Shown: one piece after another, positions 11,100-24,346 of the stretch
Numbering within the stretch: the stretch's first letter is position 1
Layout of the letters: each line of letters begins with the position of its first letter
DNA from: Chloranthus sessilifolius
Lineage: Eukaryota; Streptophyta; Magnoliopsida; Chloranthales; Chloranthaceae
DNA length: 64,000 nt
Assembly: GCA_021018995.1 (NCBI GenBank)
Contig: JAJIZI010000025.1
Location: forward strand, 62,001-126,000
Direction of reading: 5' to 3'
Program-made: the position numbers and the translations under genes
The notes under the pieces: model-generated
The model's database searches: none
Seen by the model: only the letters and a program-made list of their open reading frames with translations
What the model was told of the DNA's origin: nothing

Positions 11100-12329
11100 T
11101 TGAGCTAGATATAGACATACAACATCCAAATCAAAGGGTGTTTGATTTGCATCTTTTCAGGCTAAATGGTGTCACCCAATGGCACTAGGTTCAGCATGCA
11201 CGTGTCGGTTCATAAGCTTGGCCTCTAACTGGGTGGTGTATCCAGATTAGTGATGCTAAAGCAAGCATAGCTTATTAGCCATTCCAAGTCCATGCAGAAG
11301 ATTCCAAAATGAGCAAACATATCATACAGAGTTTGGTGCCAAGCCAAACATCATCATAATTCCTAGAAAATCACAATTATAAGGAATATTTCAGGGTCCT
11401 TGAGAGATGATAAATGACTCCGAAGGTAAAATATCATTCAAATCAGCCAAAACAACAGTGGCTAGCCAGATACCCATCAGAGATTAAATCTCAGGGAAAT
11501 CCGAACTCAAAAATGATTTTAGGAGTTTACAGAAGTTTCTGTGACTGACCAAATGTGTTGTGGAATTTGTCTGTAGCTTCTGAAGCCTGACTTCTGTAAA
11601 TATTGTGTAAGTTTCATACTTTATGCAGGTGTAGAAAATGTAGAGGAGAAATTTAACACTATCAGAGCAAAAGAAAAGTGAATGGTCGCTCATTTTGTGA
11701 GTTATCTGAAATCAAATTAAGATGTAGGAGCTCTAACCAATGATGACAAAATTGGATTGGATCGCAAAATCATATAGGTGGTAAAATCGTGAATCGTAAG
11801 ATTTTTTCATTTTTTTTTAAATAACTATAAATAGAAGGCCGAGAGCTGGAAGGATGCAGCAATCAAATCCTGCACACAAACCAACTGAGCAACTCATGAC
11901 ACCCAAACATATAGACTACGGCACAAGGTCGATCCATTACCACCTATAGAAAAATTAAAAAACATGGACCATCATCAATCAAACAGTGGTCAATGGTTTA
12001 AAAAATCAACACTGAAATATTTCATCAATTCACTGTTCATTTTCACACCATCGGATAGACAGAAAATATTAAATTTTATTTTTATGGAATTTTTTTTCTT
12101 CTAAAAAACTGAGGGGAGGGTGAATTCTAGAGGGGATAAGTGCCTCGTGGGAACTGGGTGCCTTGGCAACTGAAAACATGGAAATAAGGGGACCGATCCA
12201 GCATGGGGTCGCTGAACCTGAGTCCAGTATCCCTTTATTCTTATTAATAATGCTTTAACCACCTATTTTTTCAGTTCATCTACTAACAAATCAATCAACG
12301 AGAAGACCACTTACATGGGGTTTCAAAGG

Positions 12330-12393
<64 letters not shown>

Positions 12394-13900
12394 TTATATA
12401 TTACACTATCACAACTTGTCAAGTGATCAATGATTCGCCATCAACCAAATATTCATAAGGTCAAAATATAAAACATAAAAAAACTATGCACATAAATGTG
12501 AGTCATAATTCTTAGTTTTCTAAACATCATTCATAGTCATTCATCGCCATCAATATTACCATCCCCATCTGTCTCATCATCTTCTCAATGGCCTCAAATC
12601 TTGATTTTTCGCCTCCACCATCAATCAACGCAAATGAACCATGTAGATGATGAAGATTAATACAGTTGCATGCAAAACAGTTGTCTAACAATCGAATTCC
12701 ATTCAGCGACGAAGAAGATATCACAAGAAAAACAAATTATTTTTTTGTTTTAAAAACCACTTTAAAACACTAACAGATTGGTAAAACCTACAAAAAGTAA
12801 GTTTTTTTTAATGTTATTTCTCATTACTTAAGTATCAAGTTCAAAAAATAATTATTTTAAGTGAATCTCGGAAAATAATAGATTTACTGGTTAGTTTGGG
12901 GAAGGTATATGCCCATAGAAGAGACACGAAGGATTGTGGAGTTACAGAGATCTTAGGGCTGAACATAAGCAAGTAGCCAAGGACTCGCAAGGCCGACCCC
13001 AAATACATGGGATAAGTGTATGATGATGATAACGAAATTTCACGGTTTGCATTAGTAAACTTTTTTCCTGATAGCCAAATATAAATATTATCCAAATGTA
13101 ATATTTTCTCACATTTTTTATTTCATCTGAAATTAGCAGTACAAAAAGAAAAATACCAGCTGATTTTTCTAGTATATAGCAGTCCCAGAGCTGAGATTTT
13201 AAACCTTCTGAACGTCTTGTGAATCATAAGAATCGCATTGAATTGTAAAAATCATATGATTCAGTATTTAAATAGCGCATTTCATATATGATTTATGGGA
13301 TTGCACAAGTTGTGATCTGAATAGCACAATTCAATTTGAATCGTACAATTTCAACAACCAAGCAGTAGGTTTGCAAGTGGAAAGATTACTAATCCAGAAT
13401 CGATTGCATACAAATCACTCCTCTAGATACTTCCTGAACTTTATGAGAGGAATAGAGCTGCTGATTTTTCTCATAGCTTTTCTTTTTCTAGGTTACCAAG
13501 ACTGGTGAAAAATCTAAGAAGGCGCTATTGCAGAACAGATTACATTTCCTATTTGGTTTGCATGAGCTTTTTAGAGTTTCTATACGTGATAAATCAAGTT
13601 AACCTTCTCACCACTTACCTATCAAAAGAGATTTGGTCAGAAAGAAGTTTGGTTGATTTGTATGAATTAATTTAGGTATTTCAGTATTATGGTGCTGGTT
13701 TGAGGGTTCAATCTAATGTGGAAGCAGCTTAAAATTCATCTTCCTGTAGTTTTCATACAACAATGCATGATCTAAATTACAAAAAAAGTAGAAAAGTTAA
13801 CTAGAACTCCTGAATATAAAATGTATAATGTTCGTGGGGAATAAAAATGATCCATCACAAAAAAACAAACAGAAACCACGTACCAGAATGTTTGCGTCAG
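11100..13900 (-). other. Interior of the large fifth intron of eIF3m copy B
   Basis: The intron between 13987 and 10971 (3.0 kb) holds no recognisable coding sequence. It contains a TA microsatellite at 12331-12391 and AT-rich unique sequence. The other introns are 76 bp to 1.9 kb. Confidence 0.6.
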
Positions 13901-16900
13901 AGGTTGGGACAAGTCCTAAAAAATATTCCTACCCATTATTGTGTATACCCTCCCCACCCATTATTGTATAGCCAGAAGTAAGATACCTGAAACACATCTG
14001 ATGCCTTCACAAACTCCACTATGGCTCGTACAGCTTCCTCTTTGGCTTCACTCATAGTATAAGCATCCTCACCCGAAAAAGTCGCCAAGTATTTGGTAAG
14101 AAAAGAGAAGGAATCTTTTGCAGAACTGCAAAATGAAATGGAAAATTTATCACTAACAACAGAATCCTATAGTGTGTACGAATGTGTGCCGCATTTATAA
14201 ATGTAAACAGCTTACTTGTGCACTAATATGTACCTTTTGCTTTCCTTTAAAATATTTGAAATTGTGAGGAAGAGTTCCCTCTGGTCCAAGGTGCCAATAT
14301 TCCATTCTTTCAAGAAATTATCCATCTTTTTGAAAGAAGGTGTAATGCTTTCGGTAACTTTTCCATTGATTGCCAAATTAAGGGCCTTTGTGTAAACAAA
14401 GAACCTGCTATAAGGATTCTCCAGTAGGTTGTACAGATTGAACAAGCTGGAACAAGGAGGTAAAGTGTAAGAGGTGAGACTATAAAAACCCATAAACCAA
14501 AAGGAAGATGAATTTCTAATATTACATCTTTAAGCGCAATACTGGCTTGTCGCTTGGTTGCTGGGTGACTTTTGCACATATAAGTTTTGCCATCTCTAAC
14601 GCTTCATCTAGACTTTCGGCTTTTGTGACAAGGTTACAGATAATAGTGAAGATGCACTCCAAATCTGAAATGAAGAACAGCAAAGGGAGTTTCATTTCTA
14701 TGAACCATGAATATTTAATGAGGCACAGAAAATAACAAGAACAACTCAAAATCCATAAGACAAACAAGCTCACTGCACATCAGATGTCTTAATTACACAT
14801 ACCATTGCTAAGGGTATGATGGTAATTTAAAATAAAAAAATTTCTAAAATTAAGTGCAAAGAAGCACATTGTATGTGCAATTAGTGGCTGGCTCTCTATT
14901 ACAACCCTTTCATCCTGAAACCCTTGTTTAAAAGAGAGTAGTTATAATTTTAAAGACAACTTTTTGGGTTTTATATTCAAAGCCCCTCTCTTTTTACATA
15001 AAAACCCCATTATTCTCATTCAATCGAGAGGGACAGAGCGAAAAAAAGAGAAAATTGATCGCAGCAGCAACACTATCAACAGAAAAAAATAAAAAGCTGC
15101 AAACAAAGAACCAGAAAAAACCGAGGTTGGAAAAAAAAGGACTATTCCTTTCTATCTTGCAGGGTACACTTACATACTTATAATTAGTATTTATTTATCA
15201 TTTTCTCTTAGAATCTCTCTCACGAGTTTGGATATTGCAGATTTTTTCCTAATTTTAGAAAATTATCCTTCAATCTTCTTTGTTGGTTTTTTTAACATAA
15301 AGCATGTAATCATGCCACATGCAGGCACTTGAGGTTGACATCATCATGGCACGCAGTAATGCTCCAAGTCGTTCTATGTCATTCCATGAACTGTTGTGTC
15401 GAGCCAAGGTGTCAGGACGGCAACAATGTTGAAATCTGCCATGCCTAGGTAACACTGAGTCATAAATCTTACGGTTACGGTCAATGGGCTGGAAAACACA
15501 GACACAAGAATGCACTCATCAATCAAAGCTATGCTGCCTTACGAATGAATCTCTACTCTTATTGAGTTATTTGCCCACACCATCCCAAGAAAAAGGTACC
15601 CAAAATTGAAGTTGTTGCCTCCAAGAAGAGATAAAAACAATAAACAATACAACATTATGCACAATGAAAACCCTACGAGCTTTCCCGTTAGCATCTGACT
15701 TCTTTTCTAAAATTAACAAAATATAGATGGGCCTTATATGAATTGTGAAAACTTATCTCTCATTTGTAGCCACGCATGCATAAATATAAAGAAGTTTGCT
15801 TTGTTAAATTTCAAGGTAACTCTATCATTAAGTAAATGGTACTAAAGTATAATCAGTTAATCACAAACTCGGATGATTATAGAAAATTCAAGCACTCTTA
15901 TTTTTACCTTTCTCCGGCACTTTAGAAAATATCAAGTCAGCAGAAGTGAGCATAAGGGAGGCCAAATCTAACCATCTCTCACTTACCATGCATTCTTGGG
16001 CCTCAATGCATAGTCGCGTTACCTGAGGCTCTGCAACCTGTCAACAAAGAATGAAAAAAATTTCTTATATTGAGAATTATCCAACATCCTAATTTAGGAA
16101 TCCAATTGATGCAAAGCACAAGTCAACAAAAATAAGTACATAAATAAATAAATATCAGAGAAATACTTCAAAACATTAATAAGCAAGATCCCGTTACCAT
16201 AAGCACAATTAAAGATATACATAAAATACCTAAGGGAAAGCAAAAAATCTTGGAAAGCTATATACAAAGTAATCTTTTAACGATCCGAAAGATATTATTT
16301 ACCGGAACTCAGGCTTTTGTAAAGTCCTTAATTAAACGTGGTTACAGATAAAAGGTCTGAAATAGTCGAGGATAGATGATACTTGTCAGAAATACTTATG
16401 TTCCACTGTTGTCATGGGAGATTGTTTTATAACATACAATCGCCCACTATGACCCACGTCATCACCATCAGTGTTATAAAAAACAATTCATTAATCAATG
16501 TAACAGTGGAAAACCATAACAACATGAACCAAATCAAATCATAAAATTTTAATGGAAATTTTGGGGTGGCTATTTTTTTAATAGTCCACCCATTCAATTT
16601 GTATGTGTATTACTATTTCGCCAAGAGTGTTTTGATGGTTGAGTGCATTTTTATAGAGTCTAGGCATTTTTCATATCTTTTCTTCACTATAGTGGCTCTC
16701 CTCCTTGTGCCCCTGCCCGATCTGAGGCCTTTCTTTGGACGGCCACTTGTAATAAGATAAAGACTTGCATTAAGCAAAACGCAATCTTGCACAATACGTA
16801 CTATTACATGAACAAGTTTCTCAATGTCATCGAGCAGTGGCGGCTGAAGCCATTCAGGTTAAGATAGTGTCCTTCTTTAGTTGTTTATACTTTTCTTTGT

Positions 16901-17513
16901 CTTGGGATATATGGAAATAACATAATGATAGATGCTTTAGGCAAAATGTTGAAGACAGGCCACTTAAATCAAGTGGGTTACTTGTCAAAATGGAAAAAGT
17001 AAAACGACTAAGGTATCACAGAAATTAAAAATTAGAGCAGAAGAAAGAGATGGAAGAAGAGAGAGAGATAGAAGAGAAAAACCAAGAGTTTGGGAGTATG
17101 TGCTTATAGTTGCATGTCCCCTGCCTCAATCCTTTTATATATAAAGACCCAAAAAAATATTCCTATTACAAGTTGTCCACAAAACTAATTCTTGTATCTA
17201 CATTAATGAAACTATTTATCCTAAAGTAGCCCAAGTCAAATATATGAATAAAAACTAACTCCTAATATTTTCCCCTCAAGTTCGAGCATAGAAATCATTG
17301 ATACCCAAGTTGGAGAAGATCCTATTGATACGAACTTTAGGTCCGCCCGTTTGAATCGTGGCCGGATAAAAATGAAACGTCAAAAGAGAAAGTGGACCCA
17401 CGAATGGATTTTTTAAAAAAGCCTGTTAATGACCCGTGTGCACATTATTTTAAGCAATATTTTATCTAGGTTTAGTTTCCTTTCTTATTAGGATTCTTTT
17501 AATAAGTGGTTTG

Positions 17514-17934
17514 TTTTAGTAGGACCAAGTGGCGCCACCCAAAGAGGACAATATTTTTACATATGGCGTCGAGGCATTACATAGGTCCTAGCTGTAGAAG
17601 GTGATTTATATGCGGTCACAATTATCTAATATTATTCATACAATTTTAGATAGATTGGATAGGTTAAAATTTATATTCACGATATACATATTGATGAAAT
17701 ATGTTACCTAACACAGGATTTAGCTTGGATTTACTTTTTTCTTCTGAAATTTTTTTACTTAACGAAATAAATTATCATAGTTAATAAATTAAATATCAAT
17801 AAACAATATTCAACTGTATTCATCAAAAAATAAAAATAAAACACAAATATTCAACTATATCCACAGACGATATCAACAAAAACAATTATCATAAATTCTC
17901 ACATAGATACTGAAAGCTTATGGAAAAACAGTAC
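17514..17934 (-). other. First-intron segment duplicated between eIF3m copies
   Basis: It is nearly collinear with 1792-2225 and contains the shared donor GTACTG. The close match through intron and exon shows that the duplication was genomic, not a retrocopy. Confidence 0.75.
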
Positions 17935-18445
17935 CTCGGGTCTCGATCTGCCACATAAGCTCGGATGTGAATCTGACGACGGCGAACGTTGGATCCTCCT
18001 CTGTAGTAGCTACGATCGTCGTCATTTTAGGGTTACTCTAGGCAGGAACAGCAACAAGTTTTAGTACTTTTTGGAAATTTGCATTTCAGCCCTATAAGTT
18101 TGCTTATTTGCAAAAACGGCCCTATAGTTTCAATCCTTGCACAATAGGCCAGCTTCAAGCCAAGCCGTTTCCACGTCAGCACTTGGTTTAGATAATTACA
18201 AATGGTTAAGAAAATTTACGCGTGGAAATTCTTAGGGATTCTTTAAATACTAGAGATTTTACATTTAATTTTTAGAGATTCTATATTTTAAATTAACTAC
18301 AATTGGTTGGTTTAGATAATTACAATTTGAATTGGTTGGTTTAGATAATTACAATTTATGTGTGATGGTTATCAAATAAGAAAAAAGAGACACAAAAAAT
18401 ATATTACATATCAGTTTTCGTTTTCTTAGCGAATGTAATATGGGA

Positions 18446-18608
18446 AAACTCATGTGCGACAAATGAATTGCCAAGATTCCCGTTGTTTGGATGACATCCA
18501 AAGGGTCGGAAATTATCTTCACATTTTAAACTCATGTGCGGCAAATGAATTGTCGAGATTCCCGTTGTTGGGATGACATCCAAAGGGTCGGAAATTATCT
18601 TCACATTT
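18446..18608. repeat. Tandem duplication, 82-bp unit
   Basis: Two copies start AAACTCATGTGCG at 18446 and 18528 and share ATGACATCCAAAGGGTCGGA. A few substitutions separate them. Confidence 0.9.
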
Positions 18609-18971
18609 TTCGTCAAAATCCGAGAAGAAATGGCGCGGGGTCCCTCAGTTTTCTATCTTCCTAACCTTCAGACTTCTCATCCGTATGACTCTTCTCATAA
18701 TATCACATGTTTTTCACGGACGAAAACCATTGACTGATTTAAATAAGACGATGGAGATTGTTTTTTTTTTCAATCTTCCTCATGATAGATCTTAAGATCA
18801 TGATGCCCCTGTCAGATGGCCTGATGTTGATTCTATCATGGATCAAAATCTCGGCCGATATTTCAAATTTTCGGCAGAGACATCTCGGTTTCGGGTCGAT
18901 ACCGAGGCGAAAATATACATTTTATCGTTACCCCCAAAAAATCGAAATTATCGGCCGATAATTTCACACAG

Positions 18972-19330
18972 TTGAGTTTTGAAATTTTTTTAATAGGGTT
19001 TACACCCAGTTTTTGCAACAAAAAAAATCAGTTTTTTTCCTTTCTTTTTTTAATAGGGTTTAAATCCAATTTTTGCAAAAAAAAAAAATACCTTTTTTTT
19101 CTTTTCTTTTTTCTCTCCTCAATTTTTTTCCCCTTTTTTTCCCTTAAAAAAAAGAAGAAGAAGCAGCCAAGGAGGTACCTGACTTTTTTCTTTCCGTTAT
19201 TTCTTCTTCTCCTCTTCTTCTTCTCTGGCTTTTTCTTTTTCTTTTCTTTTCTTTTTCTGCCTTCTGCGTGTAGGTTTAGACGAGAGAGAGAGGAGAGAAA
19301 GAGAGAGAGATGGGTTTGCGTTTGGGTTTC
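18972..19330. repeat. Pyrimidine-rich low-complexity tract
   Basis: Long runs of T and CTT, followed by GAGAGA. The open frame across it encodes only a Phe/Leu/Lys-rich string typical of a T-rich tract, so I do not call a gene. Confidence 0.7.
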
Positions 19331-19381
19331 GTGAGTTTTAATAGGAGAGAGAGACAGATGGGTTTGATAAAATAGATTATA

Positions 19382-19878
19382 AGCACACGCTTTTTAAGCG
19401 ATTGTACTAAGTAAAAGAAAAAAAATTTTATTTTAGGGACATGTGAGATATAAAAATACAATCTAAATCGGTTGATATAAAGTTTATTATCTATCGATCC
19501 TTAGTAAATAAAATTAGAACAAATCATAATTTACGTATGATATAATAGTTTTTGACTATATTTAATCACATAATGAAGATTACATTTCGTTTTAATCTTG
19601 TCCACTAAGGATCAATAGATTATGAACTTTAGATCAGATGGCCCAAATTATGTTTTCAAATCACCATATGATGTCAAATTACTATCTTATATAATAGCCT
19701 TTGACTATATTTAATCACATGATGAAGATTATAATTCGTACCAATCTTCTCCACTGTAGATTTATAGATCATGAACTTTAGATCAGACGGCCCAGATTGC
19801 TTTTTCACGTATCACATGTCCCTAAAATACAGTTTTGTTTTAACTTTTTTACAATCACTTAAAAAGCGACACACGTTT
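19382..19878. mobile_element. Foldback MITE with long inverted ends
   Basis: The left end (ACACGCTTTTTAAGCGATTG) and right end (CAATCACTTAAAAAGCGACA) are inverted copies. The similarity continues inward through the block with TTTTAGGGACATGTGA. The middle carries two direct copies of a TTTGACTATATTTAATCACA motif. A partial second copy follows at 19879-20060. Non-coding. Confidence 0.7.
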
Positions 19879-21510
19879 TTCAAGTGATTACATCGGATTT
19901 AAAAAAAGATATGGTATTTTAGAAACATGTGATATGTAAAAATGTAATATGGGCCGTCTGATTTGAAGTTCATGATCAATAGATCTCTGGTATATAGAAT
20001 TAGAGCACAACACGATACTTGTCATATGATTTATTGTAGTCAATTGTTAAATTATATAATAGCTTTTGATTCCATTTAATCATGTCCTTCAAATCAAATT
20101 GCTTAAACGGTGTTTTTAAATTCAATGTAATCCGATGCAATAAGTTGAAAAGCATGTGCAAGTAATGGTTTCCAATAAAAAGCAATCAAAGGGTTTAAAA
20201 GGGTTGTTATACATATGGGCACTTTTAGAGATTGCGTGAGCGATAATAGAGGTACCCATATATAGGGGTATGCAATATTTCACATAGTTGATCTTGAGAT
20301 CATAGCCCAATTAGCAAACAGTAAGATTTTGATTCCACATGTCATACATCCCCAAAATGACCCTGATCATGGGCGTATCATGAGAAGGGTTCTCGGGGGG
20401 TTACTTGAGATTTATTCGATGTGAAATCAAAATTGGACCGTCTAATATGCTTTGCATGAGCTCAAGATTCATTATGTGATCAAAAATTAGTTTTACTAGT
20501 GTAAATATTTATTCTAACAATGTTAAAAATTTTAAAAAAATCAATAAAATAAAGTTGAGTAAAGTTTGGAGCATATTCAAAATAATCCGAAATTTACCAA
20601 AAATTTGACTGAAATTTACCAAAATTTTGACCAATTTACGATTCGGGTCATTAACGAAATTGAAACCAAGATTTTGATCCATGGATTCTATATGGCACAC
20701 ATCCCCAAAAATCAGAGACAGAGCCACGTTATGATTTGGGTGGTCAATTGACCACCCTAACTTTTATATTAATGGATTCTCATCCATCCAAAATTATCTT
20801 AACTATAAAAAATTAACAAAAATCTTGAAACATTTTTTTTATGGTATTTGTTTTCATACCAAATATTGATTCTTTGATTTTATTTAAATAAATCCTACGG
20901 ACTTATTTTTGGAGAGATTTCTCTTACAAGGGACTCTACTATGTTATAGAGCTATATACTCACATATATAGTATATATGCTCTAGTATAATTAATTAAAA
21001 AATTAAATAATTTATTATATGTAACAAGGTTTGAACCTACAACCTAACAGTCACAAAGCATCAAGTCTACCACTAGAGTAATTCACTAAGATATGTAATA
21101 AAAAAAAAAACTTAACAGATACATAATTTTTTTGTCATTTGGCTATTTTTTTTTAAAAATATGTTATTTTCTTACAATTTTCTGCATATGTATCCAAACT
21201 CAGGATTTAGTTAATCATGAGTTTTCCCAACTAGCAATGTAGTTATCCAAACAACGAAAAACAAAGGAATACCATGGTTTCCTACAACAAAGATATTCAT
21301 GGGAAAATATAGGAATGGTATTTTACTTTCCCATGTTTCCTCTGTTTTTATCCAAATAGGCCCTAAGTGTGAATGATATATCGCATGGTTCTCTACTTTA
21401 CAAATAGAGATTAAGATTTTAAACAATCATATTGGTTGACTTATTGACTTCAAGAGTTCTGCCAATGATAACTCACCCTAATCATCCCTAAACTACTAAA
21501 CTATTTGTTT

Positions 21511-21562
<52 letters not shown>

Positions 21563-22325
21563 TTATTTATTTTTTATTTTTTATTTTTTCTTTTCGATGT
21601 AACCCGGCCAACCCATCCCACTTCCAAATTTAGCTTCGTTAATGCTTTTTTCTGTGGTGGGCTCCAACCCATCCAAATCTCCATCCATAACTTAGAAACC
21701 TTGACTTTCACAAACTCCCTTTAACCTCCATTATTACCCATTTTAGCTAAACCAAACTTACCCAATTAGGTTTTTCTAATCTCAACAAACTCTAGAAACC
21801 TTAAATTGTTAGTATGTTACAAAGCAACCAATTCTTAACCTCTAATTTACACTCATCTCATAAAATAAATAAATAAAAATAAATAAATAAATAAATACCT
21901 CTAATTTACATTAGTGACACTTTGTCACACGAAGAGGGTTTTCTAATGGAGAAAGACCATAATCCTTGTAACATGAGATTGAACAATAAGAGCTCGACAC
22001 TTATCAAGCATTTAATGGTCCCATTCTTTATAAAATAAGGTCTCTTTTTTTTTTCTCATGAAGCTCATCCATCTTTTCCATGAATTTATTGTACGCTTTT
22101 GAGATTTATTAAAATGTAATTAACACTTAGAAAGTACAATGCGCTAGATTACAATTGTTAAATTGATAAAAAATAATGAAAAATACAAATATAATAATAA
22201 AAAAATAAGTAGGTGTTGATGTGGAAACGACTTGGCTTGGAGTTGACCTATTGTGCAATGATTGAAACTATAGGGCCGTTTCTACAAATAATCAAACTTA
22301 TAAGGCCGAAAATATAAATTTTCCA

Positions 22326-22376
22326 TTTTCATTTTCAGAAGAGCAACAATAGAATTCTATCCTATGTAGTCTTAAC

Positions 22377-22452
<76 letters not shown>

Positions 22453-22560
22453 GGTATGAGACCCGAGTCTCATGTGACTTGGTACTCGGGTTAGATATGT
22501 GTGACTGTCAATTGGTCTGGCTGGGCTTTTGATTCACGTGAAATTTATGGCCCTAAAAAC
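22326..22560 (-). promoter_or_regulatory. Displaced promoter of eIF3m copy B
   Basis: AGAATTCTATCC (22349-22360), a TA microsatellite (22379-22449) and GAGACCCGAGTCTC, TGTGTGACTGTCAATTGGTC match, in order, the copy A promoter pieces at 2470-2508 and 5706-5812. In copy B this segment is now 4.3 kb from the ATG. Confidence 0.6.
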
Positions 22561-24346
22561 TAGGTTTGGACTTCCCCGAATACAAAATTGTGTCGGGTTC
22601 GGCCCAAATGCTTTGGGTTTAGGCTTTTATTTAAGTCAAAATCTGACTCAAACTGGGTTTAGACCGGTCCAAATTTGGGCCAGCCCGAATTGTTTCCTTT
22701 AATTAATCAGGGTTCACTGTGTCAAGCCGAGCTTTGATGAGCTCAATCATTTTCTGCCCTAAAAACTAGGCCCTAACTCGACATATTTTCGAGCTAAATT
22801 CTAATTAAGCCCAACCAAACCAAGTGTGGCAGGCCCGAGCATTGATATAACCTACGTGTTGTCTAATGGGCACGTCATGACATATAGATGTGTAGTGGTC
22901 AAAGATTAACACGAAAAAATAATTTTTATCATCTGATTCAAAGCAAGTAAAGTGGTTGAGACTTGTCTTCTTTTTTTAAAGTGTCCTTGAAAAAAAATCA
23001 TAAAAGTTGAGAGTAAAAAAAAAGAAGTTTTATGGGAGGGGTGGGAAGGATTTAACCCCTTTCCATCTAATTTTTTTTTATACTTTCAATAAATCTATTG
23101 GGATCGTTCGGCTCTCCATGTTTATCTGATTGGTGAGAGTCTTCTTTTTCGAGGAGATCGACTGTACAAAATCCTTTTTGCAATCCATACTTGTTTCTGA
23201 AACGATTTTGGTCACGGGTTTTACCGACGTTTTGATGACTTTGTTGTTTCGCGAATACATGCATTATTTTTACGACATGAGGCATTGTTTAAAAGCTTCG
23301 ATTGAAATGATTTCTGAAGCTTTTGATCGGTGTTTGCCACTTTTTATAACACAGTGGGAGCTTTTGTGGATCGTGAGTTTGCCGATGATTGTGGCGTCTC
23401 GGATAATTTTTCGGTATTAGTTATCGGGGCGGATCTTCAAAATGGTAATAGATTCTTGAATTTTTACTTTACTTTAAAGGCACTTAAAATTCGTGTAAAT
23501 GTTAGATGGGTTTTAGATGCCATTTATTATATTTTAACGTTAGTTATTCTAACTATCACTATTGTAGCCCTCAACTCTATAATCATTCTCCATTTTAAAT
23601 GAAAAGGATAAAATTTCATCTAAAAAAAAAGTGTAATATAAAATTAACATTGAAATGAAAACCACTCTCCGTCTTCTAATTCAAAGGAGCCTTAAAAGCT
23701 ATCATGTAAAATATATCAATAATAGGCGCACGTGATTCCTTATGACACACATCCAAAAAATTATTGCAGTAGTATAAGACCATAATAAAAAGAAATAGTA
23801 AACAATGAGTTTTTTTTTAAAACGTATGAAATGCCATATTATACAGGAAATTGTATAAAATGCATATTTTCATTTAAAGATGGATAAAAGGCGTTTAGAA
23901 CGAAAAATAAAAATAAAAAATGAGACTTAATTAATTATTTTATTTAATTCTTTTATATTCCTTTCGTACTTTCCTTTTTTATCAATTATTCATTAAATTT
24001 TTTTAGGTTTTTTTGCATATACCCTCGGTGTTATGTTAATATTATTAAAAAAATCATGAGTTATAGGTATTTATTCTGCAGCCCCTACTTTTGTGTTTAT
24101 ATTTTATATATCCTCCTGCTGTTAACTAATCGTGAGTTTATGGACGAGAAGTCTATTTTGCCCTTAATGAAACCCATATTTGCAAAATACTATCATTCTA
24201 AAAGGCCCTTCATTCATCTATATTTACAAGTTATGTCATTAAAGTTTACCACCATTCTAAAAGGCCCTTCATTCACCTTTATTTATAAGTTATGCCATTA
24301 TAATTTACCACTATTCTAAAAAGAGTACCTTTACGTATAAAAAAAG
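22561..24346. other. Intergenic, no gene recognised
   Basis: Short open frames occur (for example 23130-23602), but none shows a family motif, start context or splice pattern that I can support. Near 24180-24320 a phrase with AAAAGGCCCTTCATTCA is repeated twice and recurs inverted at 24744-24775. Confidence 0.45.

Larger units (their letters stand above)
9760..18025 (-). pseudogene. EIF3M: eIF3 subunit M, copy B, ten exons with two frameshifts
   Basis: This is a second eIF3m gene (PCI-domain subunit of the cytoplasmic eIF3 translation initiation complex). Exons in transcript order: 17935-18025, 15908-16037, 14526-14664, 14234-14446, 13987-14125, 10821-10971, 10597-10706, 10419-10514, 9981-10050, 9760-9849 (stop TGA). 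All junctions are GT..AG and phases agree except at two places. Exon 1 is 91 nt instead of the 93 nt of copy A and ends LMWQIETR instead of LAWADAGPE, which shifts the frame. Exon 8 is 96 nt where phase requires 95: an extra base in AAAGGCGATAAC leads to a premature TAA. Recognisable blocks are FVKASDVFQ, MPAIGQLEKDGKYALVYQ, LKIFLTHRLDAYLDF (PCI region) and the end GSQAMQGLMIR. The intact length would be about 410 aa, the family norm. One indel might be a sequencing error; two indels plus promoter loss make a pseudogene more likely. Confidence 0.85.
18073..22325. mobile_element. Long-inverted-repeat DNA element inside the copy B promoter
   Basis: The left end (18073-18180) and right end (about 22205-22325) are inverted copies of the block seen at 2829, 5705 and 6126. 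The left end starts GGAAATTTGCATTTC and contains TAGGCCAGCTTCAAGCC and TTTCCACGTCAGCA. The 4.25-kb interior has no transposase. It holds a tandem duplication, a foldback MITE, AT-rich DNA and a TA run (21521-21562). It differs completely from the interior of copy 1, so family members share ends but not contents. The copy B promoter resumes at 22326. Confidence 0.7.

Noticed and set aside
15270..15515. 81-codon minus-strand frame in the second intron of eIF3m copy B
   Set aside because: Composition is gene-like, but I recognise no family, and splice phases of eIF3m exons 2 and 3 join perfectly without it.
18972..19334. 120-codon open frame rich in Phe and Lys
   Set aside because: It is a translation of poly(T) and CTT runs with no domain signal.
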